A stretch of DNA of 64,000 nucleotides, taken from positions 3,534,001 to 3,598,000 of the forward strand of contig NC_020541.1 in assembly GCF_000230695.2 (NCBI RefSeq), written 5' to 3'. The number at the start of each line of letters is the position of its first letter. Positions within the stretch are counted from its first letter, which is position 1. A model generated the notes under the pieces. The model was not told where the DNA came from and searched no databases. It saw only the letters and a program-made list of their open reading frames with translations. This stretch comes from Rhodanobacter denitrificans (GTDB taxonomy: Bacteria; Pseudomonadota; Gammaproteobacteria; Xanthomonadales; Rhodanobacteraceae). The translations under genes were made by a program, and so were the position numbers. This document shows, in pieces, positions 9,813 through 18,221 of this stretch.

Positions 9813-10196
9813 TCAGTCCAGCACCATCACCGCATCGACCTCGACCTGCGCCGCCTTCGGCAGACCGGACACCTCGATGGTGGAACGCGCCGGGTACGGC
9901 TGCTGGAAGTACTCGGCCATCACCGCATTGACCGCGGCGAAGTTCGCCAGGTCGGTAACGTAGATACCGACGCGCACGATCTGCGCCAGCGAGCCGCCGG
10001 CCGCCGCCGCCACCGCGGTGAGGTTGTCGAACACGCGCCGCGTCTGCGCACTGATGTCGCCGTCGACCAGCGCGCCGGTGGCCGGGTCCAGCGGGATCTG
10101 GCCGGAGAAGTACACGGTCTGGCCGGCACGCACGGCCTGCGAATACGGGCCGATCGCGGCGGGGGCTTGCTCGGTGGAGATGATGCTGCGGGACAT
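9813..10196 (-). CDS. ridA: RidA family 2-iminobutanoate/2-iminopropanoate deaminase
   Basis: 127-aa protein of the YjgF/RidA family, which hydrolyses reactive enamine/imine intermediates made by PLP enzymes such as threonine dehydratase. The key residues are present: Arg104 in PARSTIEV, which holds the substrate carboxylate, and Glu119 in VEVDAV. N-terminal IGPYSQAV and FSGQIPLDP are typical. It lies between spoT and recG on the same strand, separated from spoT by a REP palindrome pair. Confidence 0.94.
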   Translation of the reverse strand: MSRSIISTEQAPAAIGPYSQAVRAGQTVYFSGQIPLDPATGALVDGDISAQTRRVFDNLTAVAAAAGGSLAQIVRVGIYVTDLANFAAVNAVMAEYFQQPYPARSTIEVSGLPKAAQVEVDAVMVLD

Positions 10197-10227
10197 GGGC
10201 TTGCCTCGAGTGAAGATGGACATGATT

Positions 10228-10302
10228 GTAGGAGCGCGCCCTGTGCGCGGAAAGGCCGGGTTCAATCGCCTGCCGGCTTTCGCGCACGCGGTGCGCTGCT
10301 AC
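10228..10302. repeat. Paired GTAG-type REP palindromes (BIME-like)
   Basis: 10228-10250 reads GTAGGAGCGCGCCCTGTGCG and onward. 10277-10302 is its near-complement in reverse, ending CTGCTAC. The two inverted copies flank a 26-base spacer between ridA and spoT. The GTAG head of the right copy supplies the TAG stop codon of spoT. Confidence 0.8.
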
Positions 10303-12464
10303 AGCGGGTAGCGATAGGCGCCGCTGACCACGCCGGTGCGGCGCACGCGGCGGATCACGTCGGCCAGATGCTTGCGGCTCTTCACTTCCATCGCGAACAG
10401 CAGCGTCGCCGCGGCGGCATCGCGCTCGACGTATTCCACGTTCTCGATGTTCGAGTCGGCGGCGGCGATCGCGGCGGCCACGGTGGCCAGCACGCCGGGG
10501 CGGTTGATCACCTCGATGCGCAGCTCGGCGCGGTAGTCGCCCTGCACGTCGCGGTCCCACTCGATCGCCACGCAGCGTTCGGGCGACTTGCGCAGCTCGA
10601 CCACGTTCGGGCACTCCTCGCGATGCACCACGATGCCCTTGCCCGAGGACAGGTAGCCGATGATCTCGTCGCCCGGCAGCGGATGGCAGCAATTGGCGAA
10701 GCTGAGCACGCCGCGCTCGGCGCCGGTGATGCGGATCTTCTCGTGTGCGTGCGCCGACGCCTGCGGCTTGCCGGCTTTCCGCCCGCGCGACGCCAGCAGC
10801 TGGCTGGCGACCACGTCGGGCATGCGGTTGCCCAGCGCGATGTCGGACAGCAACTCCTCCAGCCGTTTCAGCTTGGAGGTATCCAGGAACCGGTCCAGCA
10901 CCGCCGGCGGGATGCCGTCCAGGCTGCTGCCCTGCGCGTCCAGCGCGCGGTCGAGCATGCGGTGGCCGAAATCCACCGCGTCCTCGTGCTGCAGGTGTTT
11001 CAGGTACTGGCGGATCGCGGTGCGCGCCTTGCCGGTGACGACCACTTCCAGCCACGCCGGGTTCGGTACCGCCGACGGCGCGGTGATGATCTCCACCAGC
11101 TGGCCGGACTCCAGCTTCGCGCGCAGCGGCAGCAGCTTCTTGTCCACGCGCGCGGCCACCGCGTGGTCGCCCACGTCGGTATGCACGGCGTAGGCGAAAT
11201 CCAGCGCGGTGGCGTTGCGCGGCAGCGACAGGATGTCGCCGCGCGGGGTGAACAGGTAGACCTCGTCGGGGAACAGGTCGATCTTGACGTTCTCGATGAA
11301 TTCCGACGACGACACCGTGCTCGCCGAGCTGTCGACCAGCGAGGACAGCCATTCGCGCGCGCGCGCCTGCGCGCTGTTGGCCGGCCCCGAATCGGTCTTG
11401 TAGGCCCAGTGCGCGGCGACGCCGCGCTCGGCCACCGAATCCATCTCGGCGGTGCGGATCTGCACCTCGATCGGCGCGCCGAACGGCCCCAGCAGCACGG
11501 TGTGCAACGACTGGTAGCCGTTCGCCTTGGGGATCGCGATGAAGTCCTTGAAGCGGCGGTCGACCGGCTTGTACAGCGCATGCACCACGCCGAGCGCCAT
11601 GTAGCAGCTCATCGCGCTGTCCACCACCACGCGGAAGCCGTAGACGTCCATCAGCTGGGCGAAACTCTTGTGGTCGTTGCGCATCTTCGAATAGATGCTC
11701 CACGGCGACTTGATCCGGCCGACCACGCGCGCCGGCAGGTGGTCGGCGGCCAGCCGCGCGGACAGCGCCGCCTCGATCTTGCCCATCGCCTCGCGCCGGT
11801 TGCCGAGCGCGGCGCGGATGCGTTCGCTGATCACCCGGTAGCGGTCCGGGTACAGCGCGCGGAAGCCCAGGTCCTGCAGCTCCGCCTTGAATTTGTTCAT
11901 GCCCAGGCGCTGCGCGATCGGCGCGAAGATCTCCAGCGTCTCGCGCGCGATGCGGCGACGCGAGGGCGCGTCCTTGGCGCCGAGCGTGCGCATGTTGTGC
12001 AGGCGGTCGGCCAGCTTGATCAGGATCACCCGGATGTCGCGCGCCATCGCCAGCAGCATCTTGCGGAAGCTTTCCGCATCGGCTTCCTGGCGGCTGCCGA
12101 AGCGCATCTTGTCCAGCTTGGTGACGCCGTCGACCAGCTCGGCCACCACTTCGCCGAACTCGGTGGCTAGCGTCTCGCGGCTGAGCTCGGTGTCTTCCAG
12201 GGTGTCGTGCAGGATCGCCGCGATGATCGTCTCGGCATCCAGCCCAAGTTCGGCCAGGATGCCGGCCACCGCCACCGGGTGGGTGATGTACGGCTCGCCG
12301 CTCTTGCGCTCCTGCCCGGCGTGTGCCTGCGCGCCGAGCTGGAACGCGCGTAGCACACGATCGATCTGCGCTTCGGGCAGATAGGCGATGCGTTCTTTCA
12401 GCGCCAGCGCGTAAGGCGGCAGCGCGGACAGGTCGACCGTGGCGGAGGGGGTGGCCGCAGTCAT
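10299..12464 (-). CDS. spoT: Bifunctional (p)ppGpp synthetase/hydrolase SpoT
   Basis: 721-aa RelA/SpoT homologue that makes and degrades the alarmone (p)ppGpp. The hydrolase domain has an intact HDTLEDT box (His86-Asp87). The synthetase domain has RFKD at 304-307, the SpoT/Rel-type RxKD form rather than RelA's ExDD, and the GYQSLHT motif. TGS and C-terminal ACT domains follow; the ACT region includes VINRPGVLATVA. Both activities are therefore expected. It follows rpoZ at 126 bases. Its stop codon falls in a REP element. Confidence 0.97.
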   Translation of the reverse strand: MTAATPSATVDLSALPPYALALKERIAYLPEAQIDRVLRAFQLGAQAHAGQERKSGEPYITHPVAVAGILAELGLDAETIIAAILHDTLEDTELSRETLATEFGEVVAELVDGVTKLDKMRFGSRQEADAESFRKMLLAMARDIRVILIKLADRLHNMRTLGAKDAPSRRRIARETLEIFAPIAQRLGMNKFKAELQDLGFRALYPDRYRVISERIRAALGNRREAMGKIEAALSARLAADHLPARVVGRIKSPWSIYSKMRNDHKSFAQLMDVYGFRVVVDSAMSCYMALGVVHALYKPVDRRFKDFIAIPKANGYQSLHTVLLGPFGAPIEVQIRTAEMDSVAERGVAAHWAYKTDSGPANSAQARAREWLSSLVDSSASTVSSSEFIENVKIDLFPDEVYLFTPRGDILSLPRNATALDFAYAVHTDVGDHAVAARVDKKLLPLRAKLESGQLVEIITAPSAVPNPAWLEVVVTGKARTAIRQYLKHLQHEDAVDFGHRMLDRALDAQGSSLDGIPPAVLDRFLDTSKLKRLEELLSDIALGNRMPDVVASQLLASRGRKAGKPQASAHAHEKIRITGAERGVLSFANCCHPLPGDEIIGYLSSGKGIVVHREECPNVVELRKSPERCVAIEWDRDVQGDYRAELRIEVINRPGVLATVAAAIAAADSNIENVEYVERDAAAATLLFAMEVKSRKHLADVIRRVRRTGVVSGAYRYPL

Positions 12465-12590
12465 CGGTGCCGGCGCCTGTTCAGGCGCCTACCTCGCGGC
12501 AGGTGTAACGGGTGGCTGCGCGGCGTGCGCCGACCGTCGCACCGGACGCGCCGGCGCGACAGGGACGCTTGCTACAGCAGCCGCCGTCCA

Positions 12591-12881
12591 TCAGTCGTCG
12601 CCGCCCTTGGACAGGTCGTCGTCGACCTCGGCCGCGGCCCATTCCAGCGCCTCGCGCTCGGCGCGCTCGCGCTCGGCCTTGTCGATCTGGTCGATCGTGG
12701 CCTGGTCGATGCGACGGGCGGCGATCTCGCGCAGCGCCAGCACGGTCGGCTTGTCATGGTCCGGGTTGACGGCCGGCTCGGCGCCCTTTTCCAGTTGGCG
12801 GGCGCGCTTGGTCGCCATCAATACCAGTTCGAAACGGTTGTCGACCACCTCGAGGCAGTCTTCCACGGTAATGCGTGCCAT
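12591..12881 (-). CDS. rpoZ: RNA polymerase omega subunit
   Basis: 96-aa omega subunit that helps fold and hold the beta-prime subunit and forms part of a ppGpp site in proteobacterial RNA polymerase. The N-terminus [20 protein letters not shown] is the conserved family start, and ATKRARQL follows. The acidic C-terminus is normal. It lies ahead of spoT in the common rpoZ-spoT order, but gmk, its usual upstream partner, is 4.7 kb away beyond the mla genes. Confidence 0.97.
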   Translation of the reverse strand: MARITVEDCLEVVDNRFELVLMATKRARQLEKGAEPAVNPDHDKPTVLALREIAARRIDQATIDQIDKAERERAEREALEWAAAEVDDDLSKGGDD

Positions 12882-12921
12882 GCGAAATCCTTAGAGAATA
12901 AAATGACTTATATGGCCTGAC

Positions 12922-12970
12922 AGTGTAGAGGAGCGGATGCTTTGCTGGCAATGCGCGCGACGCGTATCAT
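12922..12970. promoter_or_regulatory. Divergent promoters of rpoZ and mlaA with overlapping -35 boxes
   Basis: For mlaA (plus): TTGCTG at 12942-12947, 17-base spacer, TATCAT at 12965-12970. For rpoZ (minus): TTGCCA at 12951-12946, 18-base spacer, TACACT at 12927-12922. The two -35 boxes share the palindromic TTGCTGGCAA, so binding of polymerase should be mutually exclusive. Confidence 0.6.
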
Positions 12971-13080
12971 GGCGGGCTGGCCGCACCGCGGGATGCCGCC
13001 GATGGAAGCAAGCTGAAAGCCGTGCACGATATAAAACCAGACAGTACACTTACTCTTCCCCGACGCGAATCCCCGCACCG

Positions 13081-13911
13081 ATGCACTCACCGCTTCGATT
13101 ACCCAAGTTGAGCCGCTGGTTGTCCGTGCTCGCGATCGCGCTGCTGGCCGGCTGCACCATTGCCAAGCCGCGCACCGACGATCCGCTGGAGAAATTCAAC
13201 CGCGGCGCCTACAAATTCAACGACGCCGTGGACCAGGCGGTGATCCGTCCGGTCGCACTGGGCTACCGCAAGGTGACCAATCCGCCGGTGCGCCGCTCGT
13301 TCAGCGACTTCTTCACCAACATCCGCATGCCGGTCACGGTCGCCAACGACGTACTGCAGGCGCGCCCGAAGCAGGCGCTGCAGAGCACCGGTCGCTTCCT
13401 GGTGAACCTGACCCTGGGCATCGGCGGCTTCTTCGACCCGGCCAGCCAGCTCGGCCTGCCGATCGAAGACAACGACTTCGGCATCACCCTGGCGCGCTGG
13501 GGTGCCCCGGAAGGCGACTTCCTGATGTTGCCGTTCTTCGGCCCCAATACCGCCCGCGACGTCTGGCGCCTGCCGGTCGACAGCTACTTCTTCGACCCCT
13601 TGAGCCTGTACGCCAACAACCATCACTACAACGGCCTGCAGTACCTGCCGCAGGCGATGTATCTGGTGACCTTGCGCTCGCGTGCCATCGACGCGGAGAG
13701 CTTCCTGCAGTCCGCCTACGATCCGTACGTGTTCATTCGCGACGCGTACCGGCAGCAGCGCCTGTACAAGATCTACGACGGCAACCCGCCGGTGGAGATC
13801 ATCCAGCAGATGCAGGGCCTGGACGAGCAGAACTTCGATCCCGAGGAACTGCTGGACCAACAGCACCAGTGGGAAAACAAGCACCCGGACAAGACCGGCA
13901 AGCAGCAGTGA
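13081..13911 (+). CDS. mlaA: MlaA/VacJ outer-membrane lipoprotein
   Basis: Outer-membrane component of the Mla pathway that removes misplaced phospholipids from the outer leaflet and passes them to MlaC. The start at 13081 gives a lipoprotein signal with lipobox LLAGC (Cys25). The mature part begins with the conserved DPLEKFNRGAYKFNDAVD and continues with PVRRSFSDFFTN, the VacJ core. At 276 aa it is slightly longer than E. coli MlaA (251), with a polar Gln-rich tail. It is convergent with mlaFEDCB, from which it is separated by a bidirectional terminator. Confidence 0.95.
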   Translation: MHSPLRLPKLSRWLSVLAIALLAGCTIAKPRTDDPLEKFNRGAYKFNDAVDQAVIRPVALGYRKVTNPPVRRSFSDFFTNIRMPVTVANDVLQARPKQALQSTGRFLVNLTLGIGGFFDPASQLGLPIEDNDFGITLARWGAPEGDFLMLPFFGPNTARDVWRLPVDSYFFDPLSLYANNHHYNGLQYLPQAMYLVTLRSRAIDAESFLQSAYDPYVFIRDAYRQQRLYKIYDGNPPVEIIQQMQGLDEQNFDPEELLDQQHQWENKHPDKTGKQQ

Positions 13912-13932
13912 CCGCGACCGCACGGCGGACAT

Positions 13933-13960
13933 GAAGAAGGGGCCTTGCGGCCCCTTCTTC
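13933..13960. terminator. Bidirectional terminator between mlaA and mlaB
   Basis: Perfect 12-bp stem GAAGAAGGGGCC/GGCCCCTTCTTC with a TTGC loop between convergent genes. Confidence 0.85.
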
Positions 13961-13986
13961 CCTTGCGTGGCCCGGGGCCTTAGGTC

Positions 13987-14292
13987 TCAGGCGAGCAGCC
14001 GGTCGACCTCGCAGACTTGCGCCAGCGACTGCATGCCGGCCGGCATGCGCACGACCCGCAGCATCTGCCCGCGCCGGGCAGCATCGGCCGCGATCGCCAG
14101 CACGCAGGCCAGCCCGGCGCTGTCGCTGTGCCGCACGTCGGCCAGGTCCAGCTGCGACACCGGAGCACCCGCCAGTGCGGAGCGGATCGCCTGCCACGCG
14201 GCAGCCGCGGTATCGAAGCTCAGCTCGCCGCGCACGCCCAGCGTGCCGGGCGTGCCGGTATCCAGCTGGAAACCGGCGGCGGTCTGCGTCAT
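13987..14292 (-). CDS. mlaB: STAS-domain protein MlaB
   Basis: 101-aa single STAS domain. In the MlaFEDB transporter, MlaB binds the ATPase MlaF and stabilises it. The DLADVRHSDSAGLA segment is the STAS signature, with Ser57 at the position of the conserved Ser/Thr. It overlaps mlaC by four bases (ATGA), as expected for the last gene of the operon. Confidence 0.9.
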   Translation of the reverse strand: MTQTAAGFQLDTGTPGTLGVRGELSFDTAAAAWQAIRSALAGAPVSQLDLADVRHSDSAGLACVLAIAADAARRGQMLRVVRMPAGMQSLAQVCEVDRLLA

Positions 14293-14963
14293 GACTTGTC
14301 CTTGTTGTCCTTGGCCATCGTGTCCAGCGCCTTGGAGCCCTGGCTTTCGATATTGCTGATCAGCTGCTCGATACCGACCTTGCGGATCTCCGCGTCCACC
14401 TGGTTGCGGTAGTTGGTGACGTAGGAGATGCCCTCGATGATCACGTCGTAGGCCTTCCAGTCGCCGTTGCGCCCCTTGCGGAAGGCATAGTCGACCGACA
14501 CCAGCTTGCCGTCGTCCAGCACCACCTGGGTGCGCACCACGGTGCGCTTGTCGTTGAGGTCGCCCTTGAACGGCAGCACCTTGACCCGGCCGCGGGTGTA
14601 GTTGAGCAGGCCTTCGGCGTAGCGGTGGGTGATCGAGTTGTAGAACGCCCGGGCGAAGCGCTCGCGCTGTGCCGGGCTGGCTTCGCGGGCATGCTGGCCG
14701 AGCACCAGGATCGAGGCGTAGTCGATGTCGAAGTGCGGCAGGAACACCTCATCGATGACGCTGATGAGCTTCTCCTGGTTCTTCTTCAACTCGTCGCGAT
14801 GCCCCTCGATCGCCGTGGCCAGCTGGTCGGCGATGGTCTGCACGACCGCCACCGGAGCCTGCTGTGCGGCGGCCGGGGCCACGGCATCCGCCCGGGCGAA
14901 GGCCGGGGCCGCGATGACGGCACCGAATGCGATGGCGGTGGCAAGAGCCAGACTGCGCAACAT
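14289..14963 (-). CDS. mlaC: Periplasmic phospholipid-binding protein MlaC
   Basis: 224-aa MlaC/Ttg2D family carrier that shuttles phospholipid between outer-membrane MlaA and the inner-membrane MlaFEDB complex. An N-terminal signal peptide is evident (LALATAIAFGAVIAAPAFA). The mature protein has the family segments LPHFDIDYAS, RFARAFYNSI and YRNQVDAEI near the C-terminus. It lies between mlaD and mlaB. Confidence 0.94.
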   Translation of the reverse strand: MLRSLALATAIAFGAVIAAPAFARADAVAPAAAQQAPVAVVQTIADQLATAIEGHRDELKKNQEKLISVIDEVFLPHFDIDYASILVLGQHAREASPAQRERFARAFYNSITHRYAEGLLNYTRGRVKVLPFKGDLNDKRTVVRTQVVLDDGKLVSVDYAFRKGRNGDWKAYDVIIEGISYVTNYRNQVDAEIRKVGIEQLISNIESQGSKALDTMAKDNKDKS

Positions 14964-15014
14964 GGGTAACTCCTTGGGCAGAGCCGGCTCGGCGAGCCGG
15001 CGGGGAATGGCGGG

Positions 15015-15866
15015 CTATTTGTTGCCGTTGCCGGCATCTTTCTTGTCGCCGGGCGAACCGTTGACCAGGAACTTGCCGATCAGGTCCTCCAGCTGCAACG
15101 CAGACTGGGTCAGGATCATCTCGTCGCCGTCCTTGAGCGCATCGGGCGAACCGCCCGGCTGGATCGCAACATACTGGCTGCCGATCAAACCGCTGGTGAA
15201 CACCGCGGCGGACGAATCGTCGGGAATCGCGTCGTAGCGCTTGTCGATCGACAGCACCACCTCGGCATTCAGCTTGACCGGGTCGGCATGCACCGACTGC
15301 ACGCTGCCGATCACCACGCCGGCCATCTTCACCGGCGCACCGGCCGACAGCGTGCCGACGTTGGTGAAGGCCGCCTTGACCGCATAGCTGCCGCCGACAT
15401 TGTCGACCACGCCGCCGGCGCCGAAGAACTTGCCCAGCATCTCTTCCAGCGGCTGGGTCGACTTGGTGCGCGCCAGTGTGCCCCCGGCGGCCACCATCTG
15501 CTTCGCGCTGCCGTACTCGATGCCCACGTACTGGTCGCCGAGCAGACCACTGGTGAAGATCGTCGCCACCGAATCCCGCGGGATGCGGTCATAGGTCTTG
15601 TCGATCGACAGCTTGACGTCGGCTACGTCGCCGCCCGGCTTCAGCGCGATCGACTGCACCTGGCCGACCCGCACGCCGGCGATCTTCACCGGCGCGCGCT
15701 CCTTCAACTGGCCGATGTTGGTGAACTGCGCATCGACGACGTAGCTGTCGCCCTGGCGCACGTTCGCCACCGAGCTGGTTTGCGTCGCCAGGTAGGCCAG
15801 CGCGGCGAAGCCCAGCACGATGAACAGGCCGGTGCCGACGGCGTAGGAACTTCTCGGTTGGCTCAC
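15015..15866 (-). CDS. mlaD: MlaD-type substrate-binding protein with two tandem MCE domains
   Basis: Periplasmic ring component of the Mla phospholipid transporter, anchored by one N-terminal membrane helix (residues 8-27). At 283 aa it is about 100 longer than E. coli MlaD (183) because the extramembrane part is duplicated. MCE 1 spans about 40-118 (APVKIAGVRVGQVQSI, FTSGLLGDQYVGIEYG). MCE 2 spans about 159-238 (APVKMAGVVIGSVQSV, FTSGLIGSQYVAIQPG). Each is followed by a matching helix, LEEMLGKF at 140-147 and LEDLIGKF at 259-266. It sits normally between mlaE and mlaC. The duplication is seen directly; its effect on ring height is inference. Confidence 0.93.
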   Translation of the reverse strand: MSQPRSSYAVGTGLFIVLGFAALAYLATQTSSVANVRQGDSYVVDAQFTNIGQLKERAPVKIAGVRVGQVQSIALKPGGDVADVKLSIDKTYDRIPRDSVATIFTSGLLGDQYVGIEYGSAKQMVAAGGTLARTKSTQPLEEMLGKFFGAGGVVDNVGGSYAVKAAFTNVGTLSAGAPVKMAGVVIGSVQSVHADPVKLNAEVVLSIDKRYDAIPDDSSAAVFTSGLIGSQYVAIQPGGSPDALKDGDEMILTQSALQLEDLIGKFLVNGSPGDKKDAGNGNK

Positions 15867-15900
15867 GGCAGGATCCTCGGAAAACGACAGGTCATGGCAG

Positions 15901-16677
15901 TCACATCAGGAAGGCGGTAAGGACGAAATCGAGCGCCAGGATGGCGATCGACGACGCCACCACGGTGCGGGTGGTGGCATAGGCCACGCCCTCGCTGGTC
16001 GGTGGCGTGGTGAAACCCTGGAACACCGCGATCAGCGAGACCACCGCGCCGAACGCCAGGCTCTTCAGCAGCACGCCGTTGACGATGTCGGTGTGCACGT
16101 CGACCTGGGCGGTCATGTTCGACCAGAACGTGCCGTTGTCGATGCCGAGCCAGGTCACACCGACCAGGTGGCCGCCGAAGATGGCCATGGCGCAGAACAC
16201 GCAGCACAGCAGCGGCATCGCGATCAGCCCGGCCAGGAAGCGCGGCGTGGCGACGTAGGCGATCGGGTCGACCGCCATCATTTCCATCGCGGAAATCTGG
16301 TCGGTGGCGCGCATCAGGCCGATCTCGGCGGTGATCGCGGTGCCGGCGCGCCCGGCGAACAGCAGCGCGGTGACCACCGGCCCCAGCTCGCGGTACACCG
16401 ACAGCGCCACCACCATGCCGCTGGCCGAGGTGCCGCCGAAGATCGACAGCACGTGGTACAGCTGCAGCATCAGCACCATGCCGACGAACAGGCCGCAGAC
16501 CATGATGATGGTCAGGCTCATCGCGCCGACAAACCACAGCTGGCGGACGGTTTCGCGCAGGTAGCGGAAGCTGCGCGGCACCGCCCCCAGCAGGGTCAGC
16601 AGGAACAGGCCACAGGCGCCGATCTGCGCCAGCGACTGGGTCACCACATTGTTGCCTTGCGGCGCCCGTGCGTTCAT
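15901..16677 (-). CDS. mlaE: Mla transporter permease MlaE
   Basis: 258-aa integral inner-membrane permease (MlaE/Ttg2B, DUF140) with about five membrane segments. It couples ATP use by MlaF to phospholipid movement through the MlaD ring. Family sequences include ELGPVVTALLFAGRAGTAI with TAEIGLM and the conserved VDPIAYVATPR. The ATG at 16677 overlaps the mlaF stop in an ATGA. mlaD follows 34 bases later. Confidence 0.95.
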   Translation of the reverse strand: MNARAPQGNNVVTQSLAQIGACGLFLLTLLGAVPRSFRYLRETVRQLWFVGAMSLTIIMVCGLFVGMVLMLQLYHVLSIFGGTSASGMVVALSVYRELGPVVTALLFAGRAGTAITAEIGLMRATDQISAMEMMAVDPIAYVATPRFLAGLIAMPLLCCVFCAMAIFGGHLVGVTWLGIDNGTFWSNMTAQVDVHTDIVNGVLLKSLAFGAVVSLIAVFQGFTTPPTSEGVAYATTRTVVASSIAILALDFVLTAFLM

Positions 16678-17510
16678 TTCGCCGCTCCGGCAAAGCCCAG
16701 CTCGGTGGCGTAGTCGGCGGCCGGGTAGCGGAACGGGATCGGCCCATCCGCCTCGCCGCCGAAGAACTGCCGCGTCCACGGCGAGCCGTCGTCGGCGATC
16801 GTCGCCGGGTCGCCCTGTGCCACCACCTTGCCGTTGGAAAGCAGGGCCACGTGGTGGGCGATGCGCTGCACCGCGGGCAGTTCGTGCGAGACCAGCACAC
16901 TGGTGATGCCGAGGGTCTGGTTCAGCGTCTGGATCAGCTTCAGCACCTGATTCAGCGCCACCGGGTCGAGCCCCACGAACGGTTCGTCGTACAGGATCAG
17001 CTGCGGGTCGAACACGATCGCCCGCGCCAGCGCCACCCGCCGCGCCATGCCGCCGGACAGTTCGTTCGGCATCAGCCGCGCGGCGCCGCGCAGGCCCACC
17101 GCCTGCAGCTTCATCAGCACCAGGTTGCGGATCAGCACCTCGGGCAGCTTCGTGTGCTGGCGCAGCGGGAACGCCACGTTCTCGAACACGTCGAAGTCCG
17201 TCAACAGCGCGGAGTTCTGGAACAGGTAGCCCACGCCTTCGCGCAGCTTGTACAGCTGCTCGCGCGACAGCCCGGCCACGTCGCGGCCGTCGAGGTGAAT
17301 GCTGCCGGCGTCGGCGTACATCTGTCCGGTGATGTGCTTGAGCAGGGTAGTCTTGCCGGTGCCGCTGGGGCCCATGATCGAGGTGATCTTGCCGCGCGGA
17401 ATGTCCAGATCCAGCGCGTCGAAGATGGTCTTGCCGTTGAGCACCGTGGTCAGGCCGCGGATGCGCACCAGGATAGCGTCGTCAGGCGTGGCGCGGGCGG
17501 TTTCGTTCAT
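16674..17510 (-). CDS. mlaF: Mla transporter ATP-binding protein MlaF
   Basis: 278-aa ABC ATPase, first gene of mlaFEDCB. It has Walker A GPSGTGKTT, signature LSGGMARR, Walker B ILYDEPFVGLDP and the switch histidine in VSHE. The ATG at 17510 is chosen; a TTG four codons earlier is possible, but neither has a strong ribosome site. The gene begins 75 bases after the gmk stop on the same strand, so transcription from yicC-gmk may continue into it. Confidence 0.95.
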   Translation of the reverse strand: MNETARATPDDAILVRIRGLTTVLNGKTIFDALDLDIPRGKITSIMGPSGTGKTTLLKHITGQMYADAGSIHLDGRDVAGLSREQLYKLREGVGYLFQNSALLTDFDVFENVAFPLRQHTKLPEVLIRNLVLMKLQAVGLRGAARLMPNELSGGMARRVALARAIVFDPQLILYDEPFVGLDPVALNQVLKLIQTLNQTLGITSVLVSHELPAVQRIAHHVALLSNGKVVAQGDPATIADDGSPWTRQFFGGEADGPIPFRYPAADYATELGFAGAAK

Positions 17511-17585
17511 GGGCGACAGCAACGGTGGGGGAAGCGGACAAGGTAGCGGAAGCGTCGGGCTAAGACCATGCGCTGGCGCTACGGT

Positions 17586-18221
17586 TCAACCGGCCTCGTC
17601 GGCCAGCAGCTCGGCGATCAGCGCCTCGTGCCGCCGCCACTGCAGCGTACCGCGCAGGCGCACCGCCCGCACGATCGCCTGCAGGCCGGCCAGCGCCTCG
17701 TCGAACACGTCGTTGACCAGGATGTAGTCGAACTCGTGCGCATGGGCGATCTCGCCGCGCGAATTGCGCAGCCGGCGCTCGATCACCTCGGCGCTGTCCG
17801 ACCCGCGCCCGCGCAGGCGCCGTTCGAGTTCCGCCCGCGACGGCGGCAGGATGAACACGCTGACGCAATCGGGCTTGCTCGCGCGGATCTGCTGGGCGCC
17901 CTGCCAGTCGATCTCCAGCAGCACGTCGCGGCCCTGCCCCAGCAGCTCCTGCACCGTGGTGCGCGAGGTGCCATAGAGGTTGCCGTGCACCTCGGCATGT
18001 TCGAGGAAGATGCCTTCGGCGATCTCGCGCTCGAATTCCGCGCGCTCGACGAAGTAGTAGTGCCGTCCGTACGTCTCGCCCGGCCGCGGCGGCCGCGTGG
18101 TGTGCGACACCGACAGCGAAATAGTGCTCTCGCGCTCGAGCAGCGCGTTGACCAGGGTCGACTTGCCGGCCCCGGACGGCGCGGCGACCACGAACAGCGT
18201 GCCTTCGATGGAGGCGTTCAT
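17586..18221 (-). CDS. gmk: Guanylate kinase
   Basis: Phosphorylates GMP to GDP for GTP, dGTP and ppGpp supply. 211 aa with P-loop APSGAGKST, the GMP-binding block SVSHTTRPPRPGE and the downstream EIDWQGAQQI. It overlaps yicC by four bases. In enterobacteria and many relatives gmk precedes rpoZ-spoT; here the mla genes lie between. Confidence 0.97.
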   Translation of the reverse strand: MNASIEGTLFVVAAPSGAGKSTLVNALLERESTISLSVSHTTRPPRPGETYGRHYYFVERAEFEREIAEGIFLEHAEVHGNLYGTSRTTVQELLGQGRDVLLEIDWQGAQQIRASKPDCVSVFILPPSRAELERRLRGRGSDSAEVIERRLRNSRGEIAHAHEFDYILVNDVFDEALAGLQAIVRAVRLRGTLQWRRHEALIAELLADEAG

